DNA from: a bacterium
Lineage (GTDB): Bacteria; Oederibacteriota; PGYV01
Direction of reading: 5' to 3'
NCBI GenBank assembly: GCA_029565735.1
Contig: JAKQNO010000071.1
Location: 98,411 to 162,410, forward strand
DNA length: 64,000 nt
Below are positions 25,154-34,658 of this stretch, one piece after another. The position numbers were made by a program, and so were the translations under genes. Within the stretch, counting starts at the first letter, position 1; the number at the start of each line of letters is the position of its first letter. The notes below the pieces were generated by a model that saw only the letters and a program-made list of their open reading frames with translations, had not been told where the DNA came from and made no database searches.

Positions 25154-27271
25154 TCACACAAACCTTATTTCAATACTGTCGCCGTTTTTAACGGGCGTTG
25201 TATAGCCGGCTTTTTCGCCGTTTAAACGCAGATCAAGCATTTTGCCTTTAAGCCTTCCGGTGTCTATGGGGTAATTTTTAAAAATTGATGACAGGATAAC
25301 AGGTTCCTGCGGCGCTTTTATCTCTATAGACGCGCCGTTTATTATGAATTCATCCCCGCCCGCCCTTTTGCCGTTCATTGTGATTTCAAACCTGTCGGAT
25401 TCTATTTCATAAGGCTTTCCGTTTATCGTGACCGTAATGGAGCTGTTAACAGGGCCGTTAAACAGGTCGCGTATCCTGTAAAAACTTGGCTTGTCCGCAT
25501 ATTCAAGTTTATCAAAGTTTTTAACAGTATAACCGGGCGTTATGTCAACGCCGTTGGCTTTAAGCATGTAGTTTCTCTGTTTTAACACCCGGGGCTCGCC
25601 GTTTATGGTTATTATTATGTCGCGTTCCTGCGCGGACGCGCCGAAAGTGATTCCTGCGGCGGCAAGCACGTCAGACGCTTTAACCTGCAGCGCGGTTGTG
25701 ACAGAAGCCCTGTCCGGTATATTGTCATCAGGCGCGGCTTTAACTCCGTTTATGTAAATTTCCGGCGCTATTTTTTCAACCCTTCCGTTTAACTCCACCG
25801 TAAGGGAATTCTCCGGCGCTGTCAGCGCCGATACTTTTACCGATGCGTTATCGCCGTTTTTTACCCCCGTAATTATTATGTCATCGCCGTTTGCTATTGA
25901 ATCATCTATTGATTTTAATTTTCCGTTTACAAAAAACTGCGCGTGCTCGCCGCGGCCGCCGCGTATAATCCTTAAACTGCCGTTGACAGTAAAGGTCAAA
26001 GCGTCCCCGGGTTTGCCGTACAGATTTTTTAATTCTATGCCGGCGGCTATAACCGCGTCCATCACTTTTATGTCCTGTTCCATGTTGATTATGTAATGTT
26101 TTTCACCGTTTACTTTTACTTCTATAAACCCAAGTCCGCGGCCGTAAAGCGCGGTATCAAGTATGCCTATGGGCGTAGCGCCTTCGGTGCCGCCCAGCTC
26201 TTCGGGCAGGTTTTCTATTTTTAAGGAAGAGCGCGGCTCCCTGCTGCCCACCCTGTTTTCAGGCAGGCCAAGTTTTGCCGCAACCCTGCTTCTTAAATAC
26301 GCAAAGGAACTTCCGCCGCCCACCATCACAACGGCGCGCGGCTGTTTGCCGTTTAAAAGCAGTATTTGATCGGCTATGTCACCGGCTATTTCATCGGTTT
26401 TTTCGCGCACCGCGGATATAAAGTCGCTGTGTTCTATTGTAAAACCGTTTCCGAAAATATCACGCCCGTTAATAGGCCCGCCTTCGGCGGAATCTTTTTT
26501 TATTTTTTCGGCCTGATGAAAATCAGTAAGGTATTCGTTTAATACTGTTTCCGTAAGCTCGTCACCGGCTTTGGGAATCATTCCGTAGGCCGTTATTTTT
26601 CCGCCTTCGGTGACTGCAATATCGGATGTGCCGGCGCCCACGTCAACAAGCGCAAGGTTTAAAAGCCTCATATCTTCCGGAATGGTGACAGCCATCGCGG
26701 CTATGGGTTCAAGGGTCAGCCCCGTAAGCTTAAGCCCGCAGTTTTTCAGGACAGCCGTAAGGCTGTCAAAAGTTATCTTTGGAAGGAAAGTAATAATTAA
26801 AACAGCGCCTATGTTTTCTTTGGCAAAATGCTGCAGCGGATTTTTGATGGGCTGCCCGTCAAGGGTGTAATTACAAACGCTGTAGCCCACGCAGTAATAC
26901 CCCTGTTTTTTTTCTTCGGCCATTTTTAAGTGCGCTTTTTTCACGCATTCAAGGGTAAGGGCACGCAGGTCGTCGCCGGTTATTTCCCCTTTTTTATTCA
27001 GCAGCGACTCTGTTTTCTCGGTGTGAAGGTTCCTTCCGGCAAGCGCGGTTACCGTTTCTGTTATAACCGTGTTATTTCTGCGTTCAAGTTCTGTTTTTAT
27101 TTCCAGGACTATCCTGGAAACCTCTTCAATGCTGTGAATCTGGCCGTCAACCATCGCTCTTTTTTCGTGTTCTTTCAGGCACGCGTCAATTATTTTTATA
27201 GTACCTGCGTCAAGTTCGCCCAGTATTCCGGCAACCTTTCTTGTTCCGATATCAAGTGCAAAGACAGCCAT
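25154..27271 (-). CDS. FtsA-like actin-fold ATPase with long beta-repeat extension
   Basis: A 705-residue protein. Residues 1-330 have the actin-fold motifs of FtsA: ALDIGTRKVAGI (phosphate 1), an SHS2-like insert near 80-160, LVDVGAGTSDIAV (phosphate 2) and VMVGGGSSFAYL (adenosine). Normal FtsA is about 420 residues. The extra 330-705 has repeating strands with VNGK/INGE phrases (FFVNGKLKSIDDS, ITINGEPRVLK, VTINGKPYEI, LRLNGEKAG). Clostridial 'FtsA-domain' proteins share this long form. It lacks an obvious FtsA C-terminal membrane helix. Placed right after cheC, it may link chemosensory output to a polymerising ATPase, which is an inference. PilM-type function is the alternative. Confidence 0.75.
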   Translation of the reverse strand: MAVFALDIGTRKVAGILGELDAGTIKIIDACLKEHEKRAMVDGQIHSIEEVSRIVLEIKTELERRNNTVITETVTALAGRNLHTEKTESLLNKKGEITGDDLRALTLECVKKAHLKMAEEKKQGYYCVGYSVCNYTLDGQPIKNPLQHFAKENIGAVLIITFLPKITFDSLTAVLKNCGLKLTGLTLEPIAAMAVTIPEDMRLLNLALVDVGAGTSDIAVTEGGKITAYGMIPKAGDELTETVLNEYLTDFHQAEKIKKDSAEGGPINGRDIFGNGFTIEHSDFISAVREKTDEIAGDIADQILLLNGKQPRAVVMVGGGSSFAYLRSRVAAKLGLPENRVGSREPRSSLKIENLPEELGGTEGATPIGILDTALYGRGLGFIEVKVNGEKHYIINMEQDIKVMDAVIAAGIELKNLYGKPGDALTFTVNGSLRIIRGGRGEHAQFFVNGKLKSIDDSIANGDDIIITGVKNGDNASVKVSALTAPENSLTVELNGRVEKIAPEIYINGVKAAPDDNIPDRASVTTALQVKASDVLAAAGITFGASAQERDIIITINGEPRVLKQRNYMLKANGVDITPGYTVKNFDKLEYADKPSFYRIRDLFNGPVNSSITVTINGKPYEIESDRFEITMNGKRAGGDEFIINGASIEIKAPQEPVILSSIFKNYPIDTGRLKGKMLDLRLNGEKAGYTTPVKNGDSIEIRFV

Positions 27272-27272
27272 T

Positions 27273-27896
27273 TTATTCCACCCTTATTGCCGACAGAAGC
27301 ACTTTTACCGAAGGTATATCCGGAACCAGAAGCAGGTAGCCCTTTATGACCTTGTCATTTGCCTCGGAAAACTGGGTTTCAATTGAAAGTATATGCGTGG
27401 ACATCCCTTCAAACCCTTCGGAAAGGGAGTTTAGAATGGCGCCCGAAATGTCAAAAACAAGGCTTGGCACCGAAGGCAATAACAACAATCCCAGAAATTC
27501 ATTAAGCGCGTTCATATACGCGCCCGCAAGTATGTTTCCCGTCTCTTTAATTGCGGAGTTCCCGACTTCGGATAAAACTTTAGTGGTGCCCACGGGGTTC
27601 TGCAGAAGCATATCGGCAAGCGACAGCGCGCTTTCCCTTGTCAGAAGCAGAAGTATCTTGGCTGTCACATCGCCAAGAACATTCATTATAATTCCCGCCA
27701 CCAGGGTGTTTGAATCGCCAAGAAGGTTTTCAACTTCCTGAAGCTTTAATATTTTTACCTGCGGCACGGATATCATTATTTTTTTCTTTAAAAGCTGCGA
27801 AAGGGCTGTCGCGGCGTGGCCGGCGCCAACGTTTCCGACCTCTTTAAGCGCGTCCACCTGAATCTCTGTAAGCGTCAGCAGCGAATCATCGGGCAT
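27273..27896 (-). CDS. cheC: CheC-family CheY-P phosphatase
   Basis: A 207-residue protein of the CheC/CheX/FliY fold. It has two E-x2-N active-site phrases, LKEVGNVGAGHA (near residue 14) and IKETGNILAGAY (near 113), each able to attack phospho-Asp of CheY. It is the second CheC in the cluster (the other at 33643). It sits one base upstream of the FtsA-like gene and 74 bases after cheA. Confidence 0.88.
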   Translation of the reverse strand: MPDDSLLTLTEIQVDALKEVGNVGAGHAATALSQLLKKKIMISVPQVKILKLQEVENLLGDSNTLVAGIIMNVLGDVTAKILLLLTRESALSLADMLLQNPVGTTKVLSEVGNSAIKETGNILAGAYMNALNEFLGLLLLPSVPSLVFDISGAILNSLSEGFEGMSTHILSIETQFSEANDKVIKGYLLLVPDIPSVKVLLSAIRVE

Positions 27897-27970
27897 TTTT
27901 AAACTCCTGTTGTTTTTTTCTTTCCGGACTTAATGATATTTCATAAACTTTCATGTGTCAAACAGTATTC

Positions 27971-29974
27971 TTAAAGCAGAGCCGTAATATCCACAATAAG
28001 GCTTATGGAGCCGTCGCCAAGTATGGTGACGCCCGAAAAACCCCTGGCGAATTTTAAGAATTCGCCCAGGCTTTTTATGGCGACTTCCTGCTGGCCTATC
28101 ACGCGGTCCACTTCTATCGCGGCTTTTTTGTCCCTTACGTCCACAATCACAAGCTCGTGCGACGCCGACTCCGTACGCGGTTTTCCCAGAAGTTCCATAA
28201 GGCTGTAAACCGGTATTACCTCTTCCCTTAATATAATAACCTTCCTGTTCTGAATAAAACGGTAGTCTTTTTCAAAACTTTCAAAGGTTTCAACGGTATG
28301 TATTACAGGTATGGAATACGTTTCTTTGCCCGCCTTCACAAGAAGCGCCTGCACTATCGCAAGGGTAAGCGGAAGCTTCATTATGAATTTTGAACCTTCA
28401 CCGGGATAATTTTCTATTTTAAAAATGCCGCCGAAGCTTTCAACCTTTGTTTTTACGACATCCACGCCTACGCCGCGGCCTGAAACCTTATTGACGCTTT
28501 CCACCGTGGAAAAACCCGGCAGCGCTATAAGCGACACCACTTCTTCATCGCTCATGTTCCTTAAACGTTCTTCTGTTACAACTTTTCTCTCAAGGGCTTT
28601 TTTCCTGACAGCGGCGGTGTTAATTCCCGCGCCGTCGTCAGATACCTCTATTATGACCGAATTACGCTCCCTTTTTGCCGAAAGCCTTATGACTCCCTTT
28701 GGATTCTTGCCCGCTTTAATCCTGTCATCAGGCATTTCAATGCCGTGCGCAACGGAATTTCTTATAAGATGAAGAAGGGGCTCGCTCATTTCTTCCAGGA
28801 CTGTCCTGTCTATTTCTATGTCATTGCCTTCAATTTCAACATCGGCCTGCTTTCCTGACTGCACGGCAAGGTCGCGCACGGAACGCGGAAACCGGTCAAA
28901 CATATTTGACACAGGAAGCATCCTTACGCTTGTTATTTCTATCTGAAGTTCGTCAATGACCCTGTCAAATTCCTCCACCGTGTCGTTAAGAAGGCCGTAT
29001 TTTTTTTCTTTTGCAATCTGGTCAAACCTTATCTTGTTTATCACAAGCTCGCCGACAAGGTTCATCAGCGTGTCAAGTTTTTCTATGCTTACCCTTACGC
29101 TCTGCGAAGAGGAATGTTTTTTTTCTTTTGCCGCGGCCGAATCCGCGCTTAAAACCGTTTCGTCCGGTTTTTTTTGCGCTTCAGGCTCCGCGCTTTTTTT
29201 GGCGCCGGAAGCTTCCTTAACCAGCACTTCCTTTACTTCGGAAACTTTTGCGGCAAGCGCCTTTGCCTGCGCGGCGCCAAGTTCGGTTGCAAAAACAAAT
29301 TCAAATTCGCCGTTAAAGTTACCCTCTTCAATATCTTTGGAAGAAGGGCTGGACCCTATAATTTCGCCTTTTTCCGAAAGGTTCCTTGAAACCATGAAAG
29401 CACGGACGTTTTTAAACGCGCATTTGTCATCAAGGATTATTTTTATATAAAAAACATTCATGGACCTTGACGCCGCCGCGTCCAGTGTTTTTTGGTCCAC
29501 AACAGATTTAAACCCGCCGGCAATATCAGCCGCGGGCGCTTCTTTTTTTTCCGCTGCCGGTTTAATCACAGGCGTTTCAGGCGTATCCTGCCCGCTTTCA
29601 AGGTGTTTTTTTATGCTGTCCGCCACAATTGCGGCGCCCGCGGAATAGTCAGTGTTTGTCTCCGCAATGGAATCAATGAAATCGGAAAGCGCGTCAACGC
29701 TTTTAAACAGCAGGTTCATAATTTCCAGCGTGGGCCTTGTCTTTCCGGAGCGTATGGAATCAAGCACTTCCTCCAGGATGTGGGTAAATCCGGCCATCCT
29801 GTCATACCCCATGGTCGCGGACATCCCCTTAAGCGTGTGCGCCGCGCGGAAAAGTTCGTTGACCGGCGTTAAATCATCCAGGTTTTTTTCAAGGGCCAGA
29901 AGGGAATTATTAAGGTTGTTGACGTTTTCCCTTGCCTCTTCCATAAAGACTTCCCTGTAATTTTCCATATCCAT
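27971..29974 (-). CDS. cheA: chemotaxis histidine kinase CheA
   Basis: A 667-residue kinase. The HPt domain carries phospho-acceptor His46 in RAAHTLKGMSATMGY. A P2-like response-regulator-binding domain spans about 175-255 and a Lys/Glu-rich linker follows. The P3 dimerisation helices begin near 290. The HATPase has the N-box HLIRNSVAHGIE, G1 VSDDGAGIN and G2 GRGVGVDVVK. The C-terminal P5 (CheW-like) domain is complete. ATG overlaps the cheB stop by one base. It receives signal from the MCP through CheW and feeds CheY and CheB. Confidence 0.95.
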   Translation of the reverse strand: MDMENYREVFMEEARENVNNLNNSLLALEKNLDDLTPVNELFRAAHTLKGMSATMGYDRMAGFTHILEEVLDSIRSGKTRPTLEIMNLLFKSVDALSDFIDSIAETNTDYSAGAAIVADSIKKHLESGQDTPETPVIKPAAEKKEAPAADIAGGFKSVVDQKTLDAAASRSMNVFYIKIILDDKCAFKNVRAFMVSRNLSEKGEIIGSSPSSKDIEEGNFNGEFEFVFATELGAAQAKALAAKVSEVKEVLVKEASGAKKSAEPEAQKKPDETVLSADSAAAKEKKHSSSQSVRVSIEKLDTLMNLVGELVINKIRFDQIAKEKKYGLLNDTVEEFDRVIDELQIEITSVRMLPVSNMFDRFPRSVRDLAVQSGKQADVEIEGNDIEIDRTVLEEMSEPLLHLIRNSVAHGIEMPDDRIKAGKNPKGVIRLSAKRERNSVIIEVSDDGAGINTAAVRKKALERKVVTEERLRNMSDEEVVSLIALPGFSTVESVNKVSGRGVGVDVVKTKVESFGGIFKIENYPGEGSKFIMKLPLTLAIVQALLVKAGKETYSIPVIHTVETFESFEKDYRFIQNRKVIILREEVIPVYSLMELLGKPRTESASHELVIVDVRDKKAAIEVDRVIGQQEVAIKSLGEFLKFARGFSGVTILGDGSISLIVDITALL

Positions 29975-31035
29975 TATTTGCCGCCCGTTATGCGCTCTAT
30001 AGCGGAAACAAGCGCGTCTTTCATTCCGGAGATGGATGACACTTCGTCAGCCAACCCCCTGTCAATTACCGCTTTGGGCATTCCAAAAATAACGCTGCTG
30101 TTTTTGTCCTGCGCCAGTATGACGCCTTTTTTTGCCTTAAGCCTTTCCGCGCCCGCTGACGCGTCCTTGCCCATTCCGGTCAGAACCACAGCAAGCGTTT
30201 TTCCGTCAAATTTTTCCGCGACCGAAAACAGCGTCATATCCGCGCTTGGCCTTACGCCAAGCCTGGTGGGTTTCTGATTAAGCGCTATTTTGTACTGCCC
30301 GCCTTCTTTTTCTATTTCCATATGATAATTGCCGGGCGCCACGTACGCTTTGCCCGCGGTTATAATTTCGCCTTCTTCGGCTTCCTTGATGCTTATAAGG
30401 GACTGGCTGTTAAGCCTTTCCGCCAGGGTTTTTGTAAAGCCCTGCGACATATGCTGCACCACAAGGTACGCGGCAGGCAGGTTTCTTGGTATTTTCGGCA
30501 GGAATTCCGAAAGCGCCCTTGGCCCGCCCGTTGATGTCGCAACGGTAACAAGAATAAAATCCTTAACCTCTTTTTCTTTGTCTCCGGATTTTTTTTCAAC
30601 TTTTTCCGGGGTAAAAAATGTCAGTTTGGAAACATCGGTGGTTGCCGCGGCTTTTATTTTTTTTACAAGTTCTTCCTTTACCTTTTTTATGTCTATTGAA
30701 ATCTCGCCGGATGGTTTGCACACAAAATCCACGGCGCCGTATTCAAGCGCCTGCAGCGTGGTTTCCGCGCCTTTAGGGGTATACGCGGAGAGCATGATAA
30801 CGGGAGTCGGCGTTTCGCTCATTATGTAGCCAAGGGTGGTAAGGCCGTCCATTTTTGGCATTTCCACGTCAAGGGTTATAACATCCGGTTTTAACTCAAA
30901 GGTTTTCTTAATGGCTTCCTGGCCGTCTTTGGCAGTGTCAATAACTTCAATTTCATCATCTTCCTGAAGCATCTGGGGTATTACTTTTCTCATAAAAGCG
31001 GAATCGTCAACAACAAGTACCCTTGTCTTTCCCAT
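29974..31035 (-). CDS. cheB: chemotaxis protein-glutamate methylesterase CheB
   Basis: A 353-residue protein. The receiver domain has phospho-acceptor Asp56 (TLDVEMPKMDG), and the linker is followed by the methylesterase. The esterase triad phrases are visible: Ser in ATSTGGPRAL, His in VVQHMSQGF and Asp in VLTGMGKDASAG. It removes methyl groups from receptor glutamates, opposing CheR. It lies between cheY and cheA with three-base and minus-one spacing. Confidence 0.95.
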   Translation of the reverse strand: MGKTRVLVVDDSAFMRKVIPQMLQEDDEIEVIDTAKDGQEAIKKTFELKPDVITLDVEMPKMDGLTTLGYIMSETPTPVIMLSAYTPKGAETTLQALEYGAVDFVCKPSGEISIDIKKVKEELVKKIKAAATTDVSKLTFFTPEKVEKKSGDKEKEVKDFILVTVATSTGGPRALSEFLPKIPRNLPAAYLVVQHMSQGFTKTLAERLNSQSLISIKEAEEGEIITAGKAYVAPGNYHMEIEKEGGQYKIALNQKPTRLGVRPSADMTLFSVAEKFDGKTLAVVLTGMGKDASAGAERLKAKKGVILAQDKNSSVIFGMPKAVIDRGLADEVSSISGMKDALVSAIERITGGK

Positions 31036-31038
31036 TTA

Positions 31039-31404
31039 TCAGCTCTCCTGCAGTGTTCTGTCAACCGCCTCCAGAACCCTTGCCGGCTGAAAAGGTTTGA
31101 TTACAAAATCCTTGGCGCCCGCCTGAATGGCCTCTATGACCATTGCCTGCTGGCCCATCGCGCTGCACATAAGTATTTTTGCCGAAGGATCCTCCGCCAG
31201 TATCGCTTTTACCGCTTCTATGCCGTTCATCTCGGGCATTATGATATCCATGGTGACAAGGTCAGGGCGCAGCTCTTTATATTTTTCAAGAGCTTCTTTT
31301 CCGTTTGAAGCTTCGCCCACAACCTCAACATCCTTTTTCTTAAGGATATTTCTCAGCATGCTTCTCATGAATTTTGTGTCGTCAACAATCAGGACTTTCT
31401 TCAA
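31039..31404 (-). CDS. cheY: CheY-type single-domain response regulator
   Basis: A 121-residue receiver domain with acid pocket VDD (8-9), Asp53 in TMDIIMPEMNG, Ser81 in CSAMGQ and Lys103 in IKPF. It has no output domain, so it acts by protein contact. It overlaps the upstream cheW by 23 bases. A second, similar CheY is encoded at 34264; both share the phrase SA(M/I)GQQA(M/L)VIEAIQAGAKD and look like paralogues. Confidence 0.93.
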   Translation of the reverse strand: MKKVLIVDDTKFMRSMLRNILKKKDVEVVGEASNGKEALEKYKELRPDLVTMDIIMPEMNGIEAVKAILAEDPSAKILMCSAMGQQAMVIEAIQAGAKDFVIKPFQPARVLEAVDRTLQES

Positions 31405-31870
31405 TGCCCGCCTCCATCATGGATATCCCCTGAATTTCGGAATTTTCCTCTTCAGAAAATATTTTTTCTATATCAAGAAAAACCACTATCTTATCGTCAA
31501 GCTGCACGACGGCTTCTATGTATTTGCCTCCGACGCTTACTATTGAAGGAGGCGCCGGCAGTATCTGCTCTTCAGGTACGGAAAGCACCTGCGTCACTTC
31601 ATCCACAATCACTCCCGCAAGCTGGCTGCCGTGCATTTCTATTATTATTATCCTTACGTTTTTTCCGCGCGCGTCTTCGTGCAGTTTAAACCGCTTGCGC
31701 AGGTCTATTATCGGTATTATCTTTCCCCTTAAGTTTATCACGCCTTCTATAAAGGACGGCGCAGTGGGCACCGGCGTTATCTGTTTAAGCCTTATTATTT
31801 CCACAACCTTCATAATATTAAAGGCAAATTCCTCGCCTTTCAGCCTGAATCCCACTATTTTCTTTTCCAC
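31382..31870 (-). CDS. cheW: chemotaxis coupling protein CheW
   Basis: A 162-residue CheW that bridges receptor and CheA. The family phrases are present: FAFNIMKVVEIIRLKQITPVPTAPSF, EGVINLRGKIIPIIDLRKRF and ILPAPPSIV...YI near the end. It overlaps cheY by 23 bases and lies three bases after the receptor gene. A second CheW domain in this cluster is fused to an MshEN-like domain (37183). Confidence 0.93.
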   Translation of the reverse strand: MEKKIVGFRLKGEEFAFNIMKVVEIIRLKQITPVPTAPSFIEGVINLRGKIIPIIDLRKRFKLHEDARGKNVRIIIIEMHGSQLAGVIVDEVTQVLSVPEEQILPAPPSIVSVGGKYIEAVVQLDDKIVVFLDIEKIFSEEENSEIQGISMMEAGIEESPDC

Positions 31871-31873
31871 TTT

Positions 31874-33154
31874 TTACTCCGTCTTAAATTTGGAAACAGA
31901 TTCGCGGAGCGTTTCCGTCATCTGCGCCAGTTCCTGCGCCTGCGCCGCTATTTCCTGCATTGACGCCGTCTGTTCCTGCGTGGACGCCGAAGCCTGCTGG
32001 GTTCCAGCGGCGGTTTGTTCGGACACAGCAGCTATCTCTTCAACCGCTTTTACAACTTTATCAGTATCCTCTGCCTGCGCTTTTGTAAGGCTGAATATTT
32101 CATTGGCAAGCGCGACCACTTTTGTGACAACGGTATTTATTTCTTTTAAAGCCTGGCCGCTCTCTTTTACCACGGTTTTGCCCTCTTCGGTTTCGCGCAC
32201 GCCGGTCATTATGTCCACCACCACCTGGGCGGTGCGTTCATGAATGTCTTCAACAAGGCCGGCTATTTCTTTGGCGGCATCGCCGGACCCTTCCGCAAGT
32301 TTTCGTACCTCTTCCGCCACAACCGCAAAACCGCGCCCCGCCTCTCCCGCGCGCGCCGCCTCTATGTTGGCGTTAAGTGCAAGAAGGTTGGTTTCGTCGG
32401 CGATTTCGGTTATTATATTCACCACTTCTTCTATCTTTTCCGAATACCTCTTAAGTTCCTCTATGGAATCCTTTGCCTTGCTTGTGACCTGCACAATATC
32501 GTCAATTTTTACAATTGTCTGCTTTACCGCTTCCATGCCTTTTTCGGAAGCATCCTTGGCTTCGTTGGCAACGTTTAACACGTCTTCGGATTTCTGCGCC
32601 ACAGTCTGGATTGAATCCGACATGTTTTCCATAATCCTTGAAGTTTCAACCGTGCGCTCCGCCTGCTGTTCCACTCCGCGGGCTATCTGCTGGACAGTGG
32701 AGCTAATTTCCTCCGCCGACGCGTTTATCTGCTGAGTGGATGCCGACAGGTTTTCCGACAGCATCCTCATATTGTCAATTGACTCCTTCATCTGCAGAAG
32801 TATTTTTTTCATTGAAGAAGTCATCTTGTTTATAGGCCTTGCAATAACAGGCAGAAAACCGTCCTTTTCCTCCACCTTTGTGGTTAAGTCTCCGTCCGCG
32901 ACCCTGTCAAAAAAGAAAGCAACATTGGTAAAAGCGTCTATCACGGCTTTTGCACCCATAAAAACAGCTGCGGCGCCCGCAAGTGCAAGCACGCCTATGG
33001 TGAGCATAAAAAACATAAAAGGTTTTTCATACAGCCTTAAAAAATAAAGCGACGAAGCCAGGACAATACCCGTCAACACCGCGACCGACAGGTTTATTAT
33101 AAGCATCTTCTTCAGAAAAAAACCTTTTTTACCGCTGTTATTTCCGGCCATCAT
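31874..33154 (-). CDS. methyl-accepting chemotaxis protein lacking an external sensor domain
   Basis: A 426-residue receptor. Two transmembrane helices (about 17-37 and 47-68) are separated by only about ten residues, so there is no periplasmic ligand domain. A HAMP-like segment is followed by a long coiled coil. The signalling tip [21 protein letters not shown] and [16 protein letters not shown] are canonical. Gln/Glu-rich stretches flank it as candidate methylation sites. No C-terminal NWETF-like tether is seen. It must sense a membrane, cytoplasmic or protein-delivered signal. It is encoded between cheD and cheW. Confidence 0.92.
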   Translation of the reverse strand: MMAGNNSGKKGFFLKKMLIINLSVAVLTGIVLASSLYFLRLYEKPFMFFMLTIGVLALAGAAAVFMGAKAVIDAFTNVAFFFDRVADGDLTTKVEEKDGFLPVIARPINKMTSSMKKILLQMKESIDNMRMLSENLSASTQQINASAEEISSTVQQIARGVEQQAERTVETSRIMENMSDSIQTVAQKSEDVLNVANEAKDASEKGMEAVKQTIVKIDDIVQVTSKAKDSIEELKRYSEKIEEVVNIITEIADETNLLALNANIEAARAGEAGRGFAVVAEEVRKLAEGSGDAAKEIAGLVEDIHERTAQVVVDIMTGVRETEEGKTVVKESGQALKEINTVVTKVVALANEIFSLTKAQAEDTDKVVKAVEEIAAVSEQTAAGTQQASASTQEQTASMQEIAAQAQELAQMTETLRESVSKFKTE

Positions 33155-33158
33155 TCCC

Positions 33159-33635
33159 TCACACTATTTTAATATCCCTGCCAAAACTTCTGACCTGCGC
33201 CTTTTTTTCCGCCACAAAATATTCTATAGTCCTGCCGTAATTGCTTCCGGTATCCTCCCCAAGAATCGGGATACCCTTTCTTTCAAGAATTTCTTTTGCT
33301 TTTTTTATGTTCCTTGACCCTATTGCGTCAGATTCGTTTCCTATTTCAAACATCCTTGCGCCCCCGAATATCTTGGCGCGCATATTTTTTATGTTAACCC
33401 CCAAATCAATCATTGATTTGACAAGGTTCTCTATTCCCGTGTCCGCGTACCTGTTTTTATCGTGTGCCTTGCCCATTTTTTCCGGAAGCATTGCGTGAAG
33501 CATTCCCGCAAGCGGTTTTTCCTCGTCAAAACATACAACCACAATGCAGGATCCTATCCCGTAAGCGGTTAAAACTTCGCCGCTTACTCCCGTGTGCAGC
33601 TCTCCCATTCCAACCTTAATGCATTTAACGGCCAT
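33159..33635 (-). CDS. cheD: chemoreceptor glutamine deamidase CheD
   Basis: A 158-residue CheD, which deamidates receptor glutamines and often partners CheC. The catalytic Cys30 is in GIGSCIVV and His47 in [15 protein letters not shown] and DAIGSRN are also typical. It lies four bases before the receptor gene and eight bases after cheC, matching the usual CheC-CheD partnership. Confidence 0.93.
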   Translation of the reverse strand: MAVKCIKVGMGELHTGVSGEVLTAYGIGSCIVVVCFDEEKPLAGMLHAMLPEKMGKAHDKNRYADTGIENLVKSMIDLGVNIKNMRAKIFGGARMFEIGNESDAIGSRNIKKAKEILERKGIPILGEDTGSNYGRTIEYFVAEKKAQVRSFGRDIKIV

Positions 33636-33642
33636 TTATTTT

Positions 33643-34263
33643 TCAGGCGCCGCTTGCCGTATTGTCAAGCGCCTTTAATATCTTACGCATGGATTCTTCA
33701 TCAGGAATCAAAAAAACCGTTGTCTGTATCTTGGCGGTTTCTTCAACCATGTCGGTTTCTATCAGCAGCGCTTCCGACCCGGTTTCGGCTATTTCCGCGG
33801 AAACCGTCTGAAATATCGCTTCTACCATGTCAACAGCCAGCGCCGGAACCGACGGCACGGAATTCAGCCCCATAAGTTTGGCTATCGCGTTCATATATGA
33901 TGATATCAGTATGTTCCCTATCTCCCTAAGCGCGGACTGTTCATTTTCCCCGAATTCTTTTGTGGTCCCAAGGCTGCGCCTCATTAAAAGGTCAATAATT
34001 AAAAACACTTTGTCCTGCGGAAATATCATCAGCGCCCGCCCTGTGACATCCCCGAAAATTTTCAGGTAAACAGCGGCCACTATCTGATTTTTTATCCCTA
34101 TCCTGTCAACCATTTTATCCGCGGGCACCATAACAACTTCCGGCACGCTTAAAGAAACATCCTTGCCCAAAAGCTGCGAAAGCGCGGTGGCCGCGTTGCC
34201 CGCGCCTATATTTCCCATTTCGCGCAGCGCGTCTTTGTGATAGTCGCTAAGTTTAATTGGCAT
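33643..34263 (-). CDS. cheC: CheC-family CheY-P phosphatase (CheD partner)
   Basis: A 206-residue CheC paralogue. It has two active phrases, LREMGNIGAGNA (near residue 12) and LREIGNILISSY (near 112). Overall alignment with the CheC at 27273 is clear, with shared VGTTK/LGTTK and LSQLL phrases. Being next to cheD it is the likely CheD-binding partner. It follows cheY directly (one base between stop and start). Confidence 0.9.
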   Translation of the reverse strand: MPIKLSDYHKDALREMGNIGAGNAATALSQLLGKDVSLSVPEVVMVPADKMVDRIGIKNQIVAAVYLKIFGDVTGRALMIFPQDKVFLIIDLLMRRSLGTTKEFGENEQSALREIGNILISSYMNAIAKLMGLNSVPSVPALAVDMVEAIFQTVSAEIAETGSEALLIETDMVEETAKIQTTVFLIPDEESMRKILKALDNTASGA

Positions 34264-34629
34264 TTATGCTCCTATTATTTTTCTTACGGTTTCAAGCACG
34301 TTTGATTGTTCAAAAGGTTTTACAATGTAATCTTTAGCCCCCGCCTGAATGGCTTCAATTACAAGCGCCTGCTGCCCTATGGCGCTGCAGATAAGGACAT
34401 TCGCGGCCGGATAATCTTTCATAATCTCCCTTAAAGTGTCAATACCGCCCATTTCAGGCATTACCATATCCGAGATAAGCATGTCAGGAAGAAGTTTCTT
34501 ATAAAGTTCAACAGCCTCGCGGCCGTTGCCCGCTTCCCCCACCACTTCATACCCGCCCGAAGTCAGTATATTTTTCAGCATCATCCTCATGAACGCCGCG
34601 TCATCGGCTATTAATATTCTTTTTGCCAT
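34264..34629 (-). CDS. cheY: CheY-type single-domain response regulator (second copy)
   Basis: A 121-residue receiver with acid pocket ADD (8-10), Asp54 in ISDMVMPEMGG, Ser82 and Lys104 in VKPF. It is a paralogue of the CheY at 31039. Two CheYs next to two CheCs suggest that one acts as output and the other as a phosphate sink or as a signal to another machine; this is an inference. Confidence 0.92.
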   Translation of the reverse strand: MAKRILIADDAAFMRMMLKNILTSGGYEVVGEAGNGREAVELYKKLLPDMLISDMVMPEMGGIDTLREIMKDYPAANVLICSAIGQQALVIEAIQAGAKDYIVKPFEQSNVLETVRKIIGA

Positions 34630-34658
34630 TTAAACATTTCCTCCATATGGAATTTATA

